64,000 nucleotides of DNA from NCBI GenBank assembly GCA_008711295.1, contig VUYV01000061.1, forward strand, positions 4,391,098-4,455,097. The letters are read 5' to 3'. The stretch is from Anarhynchus alexandrinus (taxonomy: Eukaryota > Chordata > Aves > Charadriiformes > Charadriidae). Below the pieces are notes generated by a model that was not told the origin of the DNA, ran no database searches, and worked only from the letters and a program-made list of their open reading frames with translations. This document shows positions 1 through 10,747 of this stretch, in pieces (positions within the stretch are counted from its first letter, which is position 1; each line of letters opens with the position of its first letter). Position numbers and translations under genes: made by a program.

Positions 1-375
1 ACTGTGTCCCATTAGGTTTTGAGCGTCCCCAATGATGGAGACTCCACAACCACCTTGGGCAAAGCCTGTTTATATTGTTTGATTGTTACAACATGTCACC
101 CGACACTACGGGGACAGACAGGAGTCTGTGCGGGGGTCAGGAGCAGGGGGGACCGATGACACCATGTCAAAGCTTTTTCTTATGTTTAAGTGGATATTGC
201 TGTATTTCAGTTTGTGTCTGTTGACCTGTGACTGGGCACCACTGACGAGAGTCTGGCTCTGTCTTCTTTAGTTCCCAGCATCATATTTTTAGACAGACGG
301 GTTAAATCCCCTGAGCCTTCTGTTCATCAGGCTGAACAATCCCAGCTCTCTCAGCTTCTCCCCAAATGTGTATGC
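1..375 (-). repeat. CR1 LINE fragment (C-terminal ORF2 / 3' UTR), cut by window edge
   Basis: On the plus strand this reads as the reverse complement of the CR1 end: the words for 'short element in intron' are the conserved 'atggagactccacaac', 'ttgggcaa', 'gtatttcagtttgtg', 'gactgggcaccactg' and 'ctgagccttct', in the same order as in the copies at 34414 and 44372. The terminal ATTCTATG repeat lies outside the window. A GC-rich 70-bp segment interrupts it at about 93-169 (see findings). Old and non-functional. The right boundary near 375 is approximate. Confidence 0.88.
93..169. other. GC-rich insertion inside CR1, flanked by a 7-bp direct repeat
   Basis: CATGTCA occurs at 93-99 and again at 163-169. 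The 63 bases between are about two thirds G+C, far above the surroundings. Removing one repeat plus the insert leaves 25 bases between the flanking CR1 landmarks, against 26 in the related copy at 34414. This supports insertion into an existing CR1 rather than divergence of the CR1 itself. The insert has a 6-bp stem (ACAGAC/GTCTGT) and a G-rich half. I do not recognise its source. Confidence 0.6.
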
Positions 376-744
376 TTTAAATCAGTCCTGGCAGGTCTTA
401 AGATAATCTTAAACTAATACAACAGTAGTTACTCGCAGAGTTGTGCAGAAAAGGGGATGACACTTAATTTGGGTGATGGGAAGATATGAAGGCTTAACTT
501 GCAGACATAAGTAGGACTTCGGAGGAGATGCTTTGCTACTGTATGTACTGACCTTTATACACGTGGACTTAGTGTGTACTTGAGATCTGCAGTACGTGCG
601 CTTGAATTTGAACAAAAGGATTATGCTTTTTGCTAAGTTATAGTTGAAGATGTGTGAAATGGAAAATCATGATCTGGTATTTATGGAACTAGTTTGTTTA
701 GTTCAGGGGAGGCAAAAGGAAGAATAAAAATGGATCCATGCAGC

Positions 745-828
745 TTTTTTTTTTTTTTTTTCAACTTTTTGTTTTTTTTTGGCTTATTGNNNNNNNNNNN
801 NNNNNNNNNNNNNNNNTTTTTTTTTTTT
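745..828. repeat. Poly-T tract containing a 27-N gap
   Basis: Seventeen T at 745-761, a short interruption, nine T at 772-780, then N at 790-816 and twelve T at 817-828. The N run probably marks a homopolymer the assembly could not resolve; its true length is unknown. Confidence 0.85.
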
Positions 829-1488
829 GTTCTATAAGTGAATTGTATTTTTCAATGTTGCAGTGTAGTTTCTGGTTAGATAACAGGCTGCCTTTTGGCT
901 TTGGTTGAAAGGTGTTTAAAATGCCAGTCTGGGTTGAATACTTGTAAAATTTGTAACAGACAAATAATCTGCATTGTATCCCTTTCCCTGACTTTATTGA
1001 ATGAGTTCTTCCGTTTAGGGTTTTTGTTTTAGTCACAGCATTCACCAAATGTATTTGTTCATTTGATACCAAAATAGTATCGGGAAAGTGATTTTTAATG
1101 TTACTCTAAGGTGTTCAAAATTTGTTGGCAGTGATCATACAGTGAGAGTCAACTGATAGCCCTCTGCCTTCCTTCACTTAAGGGTCTTGTTTGCGCAGAA
1201 AAAAAATATTAGAAAGCTGCATTCTGGGGAATAAGTTTATATTTGACACTATACCATGCTGTTTGACTGTCCCCCTTTTACCCCTATTTCTGTGAAGCTT
1301 TCTGGTAAATAGTATATTGATTTTACCTTTTGGGAACAAAATGCCTCTGCATGAATGGCAGTAGACTGCTTCAGCCCTGCGCTGTATGAACATCTCTTCT
1401 GAAATGCAACCTGTTGTAAATATTTCAGTTACAGTTGATCCTTTATATACTGTTTGAGGAAGAGGTCAAAAACCTCTTTAATGTTATC

Positions 1489-1506
1489 TTTTTTTTTTTT
1501 TTTTTT
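1489..1506. repeat. Poly-T tract (T18)
   Basis: Eighteen consecutive T. A CTGCAG follows within 15 bases, so the pair looks like a splice acceptor on the plus strand, but the following frames give no recognisable exon. Confidence 0.8.
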
Positions 1507-3153
1507 AATGCTGCAGCAAACTGATTCTTCTCCCTCTTTTCGCTTCCTCTCCCAGCTTCCCTGGCATTGTTTAAAGATAAAGGCAGTAACATTTGGAAGG
1601 GTAGTTCGGGTGGAGAGTGATAAGATCATTACAAGGGTGCATCAGTAGTAGCGAGTTGTCTGTCCTTTCCAAAGTTTGCTAAAAGCTTGACGAGAGGTGT
1701 GTTTGTCTGTTTCAACTGGCTTGAAAAATATACTTCCAAATTCTCAAGCCTCAAATTTACATGGGAATAGTCCTACAGGTTATATACTTGGAGACATCTT
1801 GCCTGAATCTTGGTCATGTTTAACCAAAAAACCCCCACTAATCTCTTTGATTACTTTGCAATTGAAAGGGGGCTTATAGTTGAGGAAGAAGAAGTAGGCA
1901 GTGCTTTCTGCCAAAGAGTAATTTTATGTTTTCTGTTGTAGACAGTGATTCCCCTAGAGTTTAGACAGACTCTTTAAAACTGTTCTGTGGATAGAGCCAA
2001 GCGAGGAGATGAAATAAAGCAGTCTTGCCCTCTAATATAATCTGGAAAGAAAGTCTCTGCTGGCAATATATTTCATACAAACAATTGATGCAGAATTGTG
2101 GAAGAATAAATTGATGTCTGATTACCTAATGCTACAGAAGGAGAACACAAAGACACAAAGAGCTTATTCTTTTAATTCACCTTGTGCTTTTGTACGGGAA
2201 AGCTGCCGTACTTGTTATCGGTAAGAGATAGTTCAGAATAGAAGAATATTCTCATGGTACAAGGACTTGTTGTTACTCATTAGCTAATTCAAACTGGGAA
2301 ACTTTTGGAGGTTAATTAAGTGTTAGGCCAGGGAAAACATTATTTTTAAGGGTTTCATTGTGTTGACTAATTGTCATTTGTCACCAAAACTGTGTTCAGC
2401 ACTTTTTATTCTATTTGTACTGTTCCAATTTATTTTGTTTGTTTAGCTGTACTGTTTTCCACAAAGAAGTGATAGTTTCCCTGTTGAAGGAAAGAATAAT
2501 TTATAGACAACATCTGAAGCTCCAGCAGCTGCTGAAAAGACCCACAGAGCTGAAGTGAAAAAACCCAACACACGTAGCCAAACAGATTTTCCAGTATGGA
2601 AGTGTTGGATACATCTCAAACTTTGATTAGTTTTTTCTAGTACTGTCTGTGATTTGGTATTTCTGAAATGCTGTTGTAGGTGAAAGAGATTCTTAACAAT
2701 GGATTTCTACATTTTTTTAAAAAACTAAGATTAGAGGCCTTCAGAAGTACTTGTAAATGAGATTTCAAGTTGGTGTATGGTTTTCAAGATAATGGTTAAA
2801 GCAGTACTTCTCTTCAAAACTTTTAAAGTATTAGTGGGTTAGGAGAATATTCCGATATCTATCTTAAGTATTTAATTTAGAAGTTGTCTTTCTGTGGGCT
2901 TTTTATGTTACTGCACAGTCTCATTCAGAAATAAATTCCGAACAGGAACTTAGGTCTAAAGTTAAGCTCTGTGAAGAGCCTGTCTGTCAACTCTCTATAT
3001 GTAGATGAGTTATTTCTGACTTGTTTCTGCATCTGTATGAGGAAAATCTGGTATCCGATTCCCCTCAAGTGGAAGGAAAAGCACTACAAACACCATGAAT
3101 GTTGGTAGTGAGATGGGTGGCATAAACTATTTAGAGCTATCATTGCAGCTGAT

Positions 3154-3312
3154 GAATCATAGACTAATGTAGGTTGGCAGGGGCTTCTGGAGGTCCCAAG
3201 TCCAGCCTTGTGTTCAACATGGTGTTGGCCAGAGGAGGTGCTCCTCCAGGCAAGTTTTGAGTGTCCTTCATGGGTGGAGATTATACAGCCTCCTTGGGAA
3301 ACTTGTTAAATG
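3154..3312 (-). repeat. CR1 LINE 3'-end fragment
   Basis: Begins with 'gaatcatagactaatg', a decayed CR1 3' terminus in reverse complement, followed by 'ggttggcaggggcttctgg' and the conserved 'ggtgctcctccaggcaag' region. About 160 bp and 5' truncated, as is normal for CR1. Clearly more diverged than the copies at 14330 and 52031. Confidence 0.85.
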
Positions 3313-4374
3313 AACTCTCAGCTGTCTGGCAGAGGAGGCTAACTGCTACTAATAGTCAGATTTGCAACAAAAACAAAGCACAGTGTGATTTGCTCCATTG
3401 TTTTCAGCCTTGAAGGGCTGCTTAAAAGGAAAAGTTATATTTTCATTCTGTTAACTACTGCGTTTTCTAGAACAAGACCTAGCAATTACACGGAAGAGTA
3501 ACATTATCATAGAGGTTTCTCTGAACACAATGAACTAGCTGTGCTGCTGCTTTGCTTTCTTTGTTTGTTGTCTTCTGTGCTTTCTGGTCAGCATCCTTAG
3601 CCTAGACTGATGGTGCTTGTCCTATTCCAAATTATTTCCCGTACTTAAAGTGCTGACTGGGAAGATTCCAGTCTCCATACAGTTGCCTTATTCAGCCTTA
3701 ATCAATTCACATACACTCAGGTATTAAATTCAGTCACGGCTAGTGCATGGATTACTCCTGATTTCTTGGTATGATAAATAAAATAGGTTAGAACTTGCTG
3801 TCAGGAAGCCTCTGTTATGCGACTAGTGTGAAATGTTTGTCTAAATAAAGTTATTGAGCGCTTAACAGCTATTGCCTGTACTGGTATGACAGTGTTCTTG
3901 CTGTGTTCAACAATAGCGTAGCAAAAGTCATCTTCACGTGACTGCAGAAACTACAGCACAGCTGTATACACAGATGAAACTTCGTAGATCGACATATCAA
4001 ACAACAGTGGACCACTTCAAGGGCTTGATAGATCTAAATGGGTTAGAGACTCCGATAAACCAGGATGATGGTTATTTCAATTCAGATCTTTTAGGTTGAC
4101 TTACCCAGCATTTCTGTCTATTTGAGAGACATTAGTGTCTGTCTCCATTTAAAGTTTTACTTGAAGGATAATAAATTCTCTGGGATAGTAAATGCTAGGC
4201 ATTTCAGGATGCCATGTAATGGCAACAGAGGCAAAAAGTGTTTTTCTTACTATGCGTGAAGAACTGTTAGAATGGTTAATCTACATCTCTTAATACAGGC
4301 TTTTTTTTTCTGGTTTCTTGGAATCTGTCATATGTGTGAGAGTTAATCAGCTTTTGATGGGGTTCTCACCCATT
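3313..4374. other. Unique AT-rich sequence, no gene recognised
   Basis: Nothing recognisable: no frame above 60 codons that is not part of the following CR1, and no simple repeat beyond short T runs. Confidence 0.65.
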
Positions 4375-6162
4375 GTGGAATGTTTCTACAAATACATTAA
4401 CAACAAAGGGAGGACTAAGGAGAATCTCAACCATTTATTGGATGCAGGGGGAAGCATAGTGACAAGGCTGAGGAAAAGGCTGAGGTACATTGTGCCTTCT
4501 GTCCCTCAGTCTTTAATATTAAAACCACTTGTTCTCTGGGTACCCAGCCCCCTGAGCTGGACGACAGGGATGGGGAGCAAAACTAAGGCCCCATAATCCC
4601 AGGGTAAATGGTTAGTGACCTGCTACACCACTTAGACACACCCAAGTCTATGGGGCTGGATGGGATCCACCCAAGGGTACTGAGGGAGCTGGTGGAAGTG
4701 CTCAGCAAGCCACTTTCCGTCATTTATCAGCAGTCCTGGATAACTGGGAGGTCCCTGTTGACTGGAAGTTAGCAAATGGGATGCACATCTACAAGAAGAG
4801 CCAGAGAGAGGATCCAGGGGACTACAGGCCAGTCAGTCTGGGGAAGGTTATGGAGCGCATCATCCAGAGTGCCATCACATGGCACATACAGGACAACAAA
4901 GTGATCAGTCCCAGTCAGCATGGGTTTATGAAAGGCATGTCCTTCTTGACTAACCTGACCTCCTTCTATGACAAGGTGACCCACTTAGTGGACAAGGCAA
5001 ACACTGTGCATGTTGTCTGCCTGGACTTTAGTAAAGCCTTTGACACAGTTTCCCACAACATACTCCCAGAGAAACTGTCTGCTAATGGTTTGGATGAGCA
5101 TACTCTTCACTGGGTTAAAAACTGGCTAGATGGCTGTGCCCAAAGAGTTGTGGTGAATTGAGTTAAATCCAGTTGGTGGCCAGTCACAAGTGGTGTCCCC
5201 CAGGGCTCGGTATTGGGGCTGGTTCTCTTTAATATTTTTATCAATGATCTGGACGAGGGGATCGAATACACCCTCAGTAAGTTTGCAGGTGACATCAAGT
5301 TGGGCAGGAGTGTTGATCTGCTCGAGGGTAGGAAAGCCCTACAGAGGGATCTGGACAGGCTGGATTGATGGGCTGAGGCCAATGGTATGAGGTTCAACAA
5401 GGCCAAGTGCCAAGTCCTACACTTGGGTCACAACAACCCCATGCAGTGCTACAGGCTTGGGGAAGAGTGGCTGGAAAGCTGCCCGGCAGAAAAGGACCTG
5501 GAGGTTTTGGTTGACAGCTGCCTCAATACCAGCCAGCAGTGTGCTCTGGTGGCCAAGAAGGCCAGTAGCATCCTGGCTTGTATCAGAAATAGTGTGGTGA
5601 GCAGGACTAGGGAAGCGATTGTCCCCCTGTACTCATGAGGGGCACTGGTGAGGCCGCACCTCGAATACTGTGTTCAGCTTTGGGACCCTCACTACAAGAA
5701 AGACACTGAAGTGCTGGAATGTGTCCAAAGAAGGACAACAAAGCTGGTAAAGGGTCTAGTCTTATGAGGAGCGGCTGAGGGAACTGTGGTTGTTTAGCCT
5801 GGAGAAAAGGAGGCTGAGGGGAGACCTTAGCACTCTACAGCTACCTGAAAGGAGGGTGTAGAGAGGTGGGGGTTGGTCTCTTCTCCCAAGTAACAACTGA
5901 TAGGACAAGAGGAAACGGTCTCAAGTTGTGCCAGAGGAGGTTTAGATTGGATATTGGGAAAAATTTCTCCACTGCAAGGGTTGTCGAGCATTGGAACAGC
6001 CTGCCCAGGGAAATGGTTGAGTCGCCATCCCTGAAGGTATTTAAAAGGTGTGTAGATGTGGCACTTAGGGACATGGTTTAGTGGTGGACTTGGCAGTGCT
6101 AGGTTAATGGTTGGAGTCAATGATCTCAAAGGTCTTTTACAACCTAAATGATTCTATGATTT
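4375..6162 (+). repeat. CR1 LINE, 5'-truncated, 1.8 kb, plus strand
   Basis: The only plus-strand CR1 in the window. It starts in the ORF2 segment before the reverse transcriptase ('acaacaaagggaggactaag'), runs through the reverse transcriptase, the C-terminal segment ('tggaacagcctgcccaggg') and the 3' UTR ('gtggtggacttggcagtgc'), and ends with the CR1 terminal octamer ATTCTATG at 6151-6158. Very few indels interrupt the second half, so decay is moderate. CR1 copies by target-primed reverse transcription and is usually 5' truncated, which explains the missing ORF1 and endonuclease. Confidence 0.95.
4396..6081 (+). pseudogene. CR1 ORF2 reverse transcriptase remnant
   Basis: From 4781 one frame stays open to 5638 apart from TGA codons at about 5159 and 5366. 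It carries reverse transcriptase landmarks in order: EDPGDYRPVSL near 4805, SQHGFMKG near 4915, LDFSKAFDTVSHN near 5020-5058 (motif A aspartate present), [11 protein letters not shown] near 5190-5215 and INDLDEG near 5240. The catalytic FADD motif reads FAGD at about 5281-5292, losing the first of the paired aspartates. Upstream (4396-4780) and downstream (5640-6081) the CR1 protein continues only in shifted frames; 5866-6081 still encodes a C-terminal piece ([19 protein letters not shown]). The frame is broken and cannot encode an active enzyme. Confidence 0.92.
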
Positions 6163-8308
6163 TGATACGTCCAAATGAAGTCAGTCTGTTGTCAGACTCC
6201 CTGGTCTTTCACTGTGGAGGGAGGAGGCCACTGGAAGCCTTGGGAGCCTCATCTTAAAGTATGCTTCAGGGATGTTGTGCAGAGAGAAAATGTAATAGGA
6301 TTATACCACAGAAACGTATTTGTTAGCTCCTTGGACTGGGTCTAGAAAGTGGACAGCCAGCAAGGCAAGCAAATGAAAAACTTCTAAAAAATATAGTTGG
6401 TGAAGTAGCTGAAGGGAGGAGTTTTGGAGGAACCAGAGAAAGCAAACCAGAAGGAAAATGTCCTTTTCAAGACAGGCTGACAGAGGGATGAGTATTTTAG
6501 CAGAAAGAATGACAAAGGAGGATAGACTTAAAAGAAAGAAGCAGTAGGGTTTAGTGAAATAACATATGCAGAGGAAGAAAGAAAGGTGGTGAAAGATGAG
6601 AGACAGCTTGAGAATTTGGGTAATACTGTCAGGGAAGACAGTGGAGTTGCCTCCCAAGAATGTGTAGATGGAAACATTTAAGAACTCGAATAAATATTAT
6701 ATGGTTAGGCAGCTGAGAGAAATCCCTGTTTTTTATTTTTGGCACTATTGCCTCTGGGGAAGACTGCTAAAAAGTTCGTGCTGTGCATTCTGAAGATGAA
6801 TTGTGGTGCAGAAAGATGCTGGTAAACGTTATTCAAGGTTCTGCGCTATAATTGAGCGCAGATACTCTCTTGAACCTTTTTTTTTCAGAGCATTCAGTCA
6901 GTGGGGGAATTGGTTCTGCTACCATTTTAACGGCATGTGCTAAAAATATTAACTCTATTACTATACAGTTCGGTATCTGGTATCCAAGCAATAATGGTGT
7001 CAGATCCAAGATAAATATGTTTTTTATACACCACAGAAAGCAGTGGAGTGACTTGAAGTTGCAGGGCTATATGGTTCTATTTTGCGTGCCAGATGAAGTT
7101 CCTTATATCCATGAATATTTCCACTCCTTTTAAATGGTTTTTCTTTGTGTCTTGTTTCACTTGGCTGTTATGCATGAATCTTTTAGCTCTATGTTGTTCT
7201 GTATAGGATTAAATGGAAGTTTACAGTTTGAAAGAAAGAAATACACGTTAATCACCTTGCAGTCAGTTTTGTTCCCTCTATTACTAAAATTAGATATGAA
7301 ACCCGATTAGTATTTCTAAGTGTTACTAGTATTTCTAAGCTAGACACTTTTTCACCACAGGTTTTAAAATTCTGAGAATAAACTTGGTCATCTCTTTAAA
7401 AACAGATATAGAAAGCTGAGGGATTTACGTATCTGTCAGGATGTGCTAGGGGAGAAAAATGAGAAGCAGATAAAGCTACAACAAAATCCAATCAGGAAAA
7501 TTTTTTTTTTGTTTTTTTGATTGTTATGAAAGGAAAAATGCTAGTTTTCAGAGAAGACTTTATATCCTTCTAAAGGTAAGGATGATAATTTTGCAATAAA
7601 GGAATAGATGAGTTGAATATGAATGACTGATATGTAATCTTTACAATGCACACAATATTTATTTGTGTAGGGCGGTGACTTTGTTTTGGTTTTTTTTTTG
7701 GTTTTGTTTATTCTACATACTAGTCCACATACTATTTTTGGTGTACTGAGCTAATGAAAATCTCTACACTGTCATGCCAAAAGTTGTTGATAGAAGCCCC
7801 TGTGAAAATATGCTTAATTAATAGCAGAAGGGCAATGGACTGTTTAGAAATAACAACTGAATCAGAGCATACATACTGCCAATTAATCAGTAATTATCAT
7901 CAATAAAAGTAGGGCGGAAGAAGTGAACCTGGATCCCAATCTTGGATTTTGTTATCTTTTGAAGATCCTGCAACTGCCAGTGTTTGCCATTTTGAAGTTG
8001 TGTAAAAATCTGCTGTTTGAATTTCTGGCACTTGATAAATTTCATTAGTATATTTTCTATATATGCTCATCTAATAAAGATTGTATTTAAAACTTTGCAA
8101 ATTCAGCAGTTGGAAGCTCTTCTTAACAAAGTAGAAATGTGTACAATCGTGATTTGTAACTCTCCATAATGTATGTAACTCAAATCAATGTAATATCAGT
8201 CTAATTCAAATAAAATTGATAAATATTAGTGACTGTTGCATCAGGTACAAATGCCTAGAGAATGTCTGAAGTTGCAAATCGGACGCGTAGGCTATTATTT
8301 ACTTACTG

Positions 8309-8335
8309 TATAGTTCATGAGGTGAACTATAGTTC
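8309..8335. repeat. Inverted repeat plus overlapping palindrome
   Basis: TATAGTTCA at 8309-8317 and its exact complement TGAACTATA at 8323-8331 are separated by five bases. The right arm overlaps the perfect 12-nt palindrome GAACTATAGTTC at 8324-8335. Confidence 0.7.
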
Positions 8336-9402
8336 AGTACCTATTGAAAACCATGGCTCATTATTTAAAAAACGTATTTGTAAATCCACCCAAAGAACAA
8401 GAATTACTCCAATTTCAGTGCTATTTCTTTTCAAATTATGCAACTTACATTCTTAAATCTTCTACTTTGTGAAATTTTTATGAATGCTTCTTAAACAAAA
8501 GAGAGGATTCAAATTTTTGTTTTTTTCTTTTTTTTTTTTTTCCTAACTAGTGAATCTTGAAAATGTAAATTGCATTCTGTTAGAAGAAAACCTGGATATC
8601 TACTTGGCTTTTTTTTCTAATGGGTTCAAGCGACAAAAACATTTTGATCAACAGCAGTGGTGGTAAAATAAGATACTGATACAAACAGAAGGCTGAAGTC
8701 TATTTCAGGAAGCGTGTCTTAAAGACCTCTGTTCTAGGGGCAAAGCAATGCCATGCAAGCTGGAAGAATATTATGTCAAGTAAATCTTTTTCATATTGAA
8801 AGTGATTAATTTTTATAATGTGAAAAGTGGTGGATTTGAAAAACGTTTGATTTTTCTGAATTGCATCCAGAGGAACCTTATGCATGAAAAAGAATAAATA
8901 CCTATGAATTCTTCTACATAAACTATGATGATGTATCTGAGATTGCCATTCTAAAATAACGACAAACACATACCCCAATCCAGATGGCCTTTGGGATAAG
9001 GGTCAAACAGACGATCTTTTCAAGATAGTTACACTTTTGGTTTTGTTTTCATCTATGTATCAAGCCATTACTTAAATGGAAAAATTCACTTGGCATAGTT
9101 GCTGCAACAGATCTAGTACAGAGATGTTTATTCCAAAAAGCAAGTTAGTGGTCTGTCTTTTAAAGATATTCAAGTGTAAGTTGAGTATTGATTACTATGA
9201 GACACATTCTGTATGTGTCTATAAATGTATTTGGTGAAGTATATTCAAAACTCTTCAATTTCTAAGTAAAAGTTCACACCTTAGTTCAGGTTCTAAAGCG
9301 TTCAAAAAACACATACTCTGCTAATGACTTGGCTTCCTAGGAACACTTGAAATTTAATATATGTAGTAATGTATGGAACTAAATTCCTGTTCCATCTTCC
9401 TT

Positions 9403-9417
9403 TGTGTGTGTGTGTGT
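9403..9417. repeat. (GT)n microsatellite, about 7 units
   Basis: Uninterrupted alternating G and T. Short, but long enough to be polymorphic. Confidence 0.85.
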
Positions 9418-9736
9418 CCATAAAATATTGAAGTCTTCTGAGAGTTATAAATGGCCATTCTGATAGGGATGCTACATATGGCTTCTCCAGGAATAAATTG
9501 TAATTTTCCTAAAACTGGTGAGAGACTCAATACTAATGTACTTGTAGGTTAACCAAAGTATATGTTTGGCTGCTTTTTCAATATTGAATTGGGTTGGTTT
9601 TCATTTGTTGGACCATTCGACTCATTTAAGATAACTATAATGAAAACAAATCACAATAAACCTTAATATGTGCAATCTCCTAAATTTACAGTGAAAACTA
9701 GAGCTAAATTATCCAGATGTTTTGAAGGTAATGAAG

Positions 9737-9760
9737 TTAGTGTATGATCTCATACACTAA
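9737..9760. repeat. Perfect inverted repeat, 11-bp arms
   Basis: TTAGTGTATGA at 9737-9747 and its exact complement at 9750-9760, with TC between. Could extrude a cruciform or form a tight hairpin. No promoter or gene context. Confidence 0.8.
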
Positions 9761-10358
9761 TGAGAAGCTATATACATTCACTGAAGGAAAGTAACATAAG
9801 TATAAATGTTTACAGCTACATTAACATTTTCCATTTTGGTTCTCTAGTTACAATTTTTTACTTTTTCCATTGAGGGAAATAACTGTTCTATTTCATTTGT
9901 AAGTAATGTGTTGAAAGGACACAAGAATTTATCTTGGTATATGGGACTATACTTTGATTTCACTGACTACCAAAACCATGATAGTTTGTAGCCTCTGGAG
10001 GGGGAAAAACATCTTGTATAAAAAGAAGAATTTAAGCCTTTGAACAATGTTTTCATGGTAGGTTTTTTACTTTTTACAGTCATACTTTCAAAGAGTAACT
10101 TAAAACCTGTATGTGTATTGCCAAGGTAAACATCTTCAAGATAATCTACATTTTAAAGGGCTATTTGGTGGTGTTTTTCAAGGGGAGAATACCAGCTAGT
10201 GAAAATTTTGGGTTGCTTAACAGCTTAAATAAAATTTGTCTGAAAAATGTTCCATATTTCTCTAGTATTTAAAAACAGCTTGGGCAATATTGTGAAAACT
10301 TATGAGAAAAATTTCTAGTTTTTCTGTTGCTGCCATGCCTCTAAATACAGTAAGTTTT

Positions 10359-10386
10359 TCTATATTTCTATATTTTTATATATTTC
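10359..10386. repeat. (TATTTC)-like AT-rich simple repeat
   Basis: Imperfect reiteration of TATATTTC/TATTTTTA units. Confidence 0.6.
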
Positions 10387-10665
10387 AAGGTAGTTAGGAT
10401 GCTGTGAATGAATTGTGAAGGGCTTCAGAATGTTTGACTGTTTATTCATTGCACTGATTTCTTCTGGGGAATTAATGTTGTACCTTTAATGTAGGATGAC
10501 TGCACTGTAGGGTGCACAGCAAACAAGGGTATAGTGGCTCTTTTCAAATACATGGCAGTGTATGTGTATTTTGAATGGAATTCTAAACACACGTAATGCT
10601 ATGAAAAATTCTGTTTTGAGATTTATAATATCACATAGCTGATTATCATAGTTTTAAATGCAATT

Positions 10666-10747
10666 AAGATATGTAAAAAATATAAATTTAAATTGTAAAT
10701 TTAAATGTAAAAAATTTGTAAATATGGAAAAAATGAAGATATGTAAA
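10666..10747. repeat. AT-rich segment bounded by a 12-bp direct repeat
   Basis: AAGATATGTAAA occurs exactly at 10666-10677 and 10736-10747. Between them is nearly pure A/T, including two copies of TAAATTTAAAT. May be replication slippage or a very small duplication. Confidence 0.55.

Larger units (their letters stand above)
376..3153. other. Unique AT-rich sequence, no gene recognised
   Basis: No convincing reading frame (longest about 103 codons, and that one crosses an assembly gap), no RNA gene and no recognisable transposon. Contains T tracts at 745-828 and 1489-1506. Otherwise ordinary noncoding sequence. Confidence 0.7.

Noticed and set aside
1489..1620. Poly-T followed by CTGCAG as a splice acceptor with exon
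   Set aside because: The following frame gives no recognisable peptide and no matching donor; the T tract alone explains the appearance.
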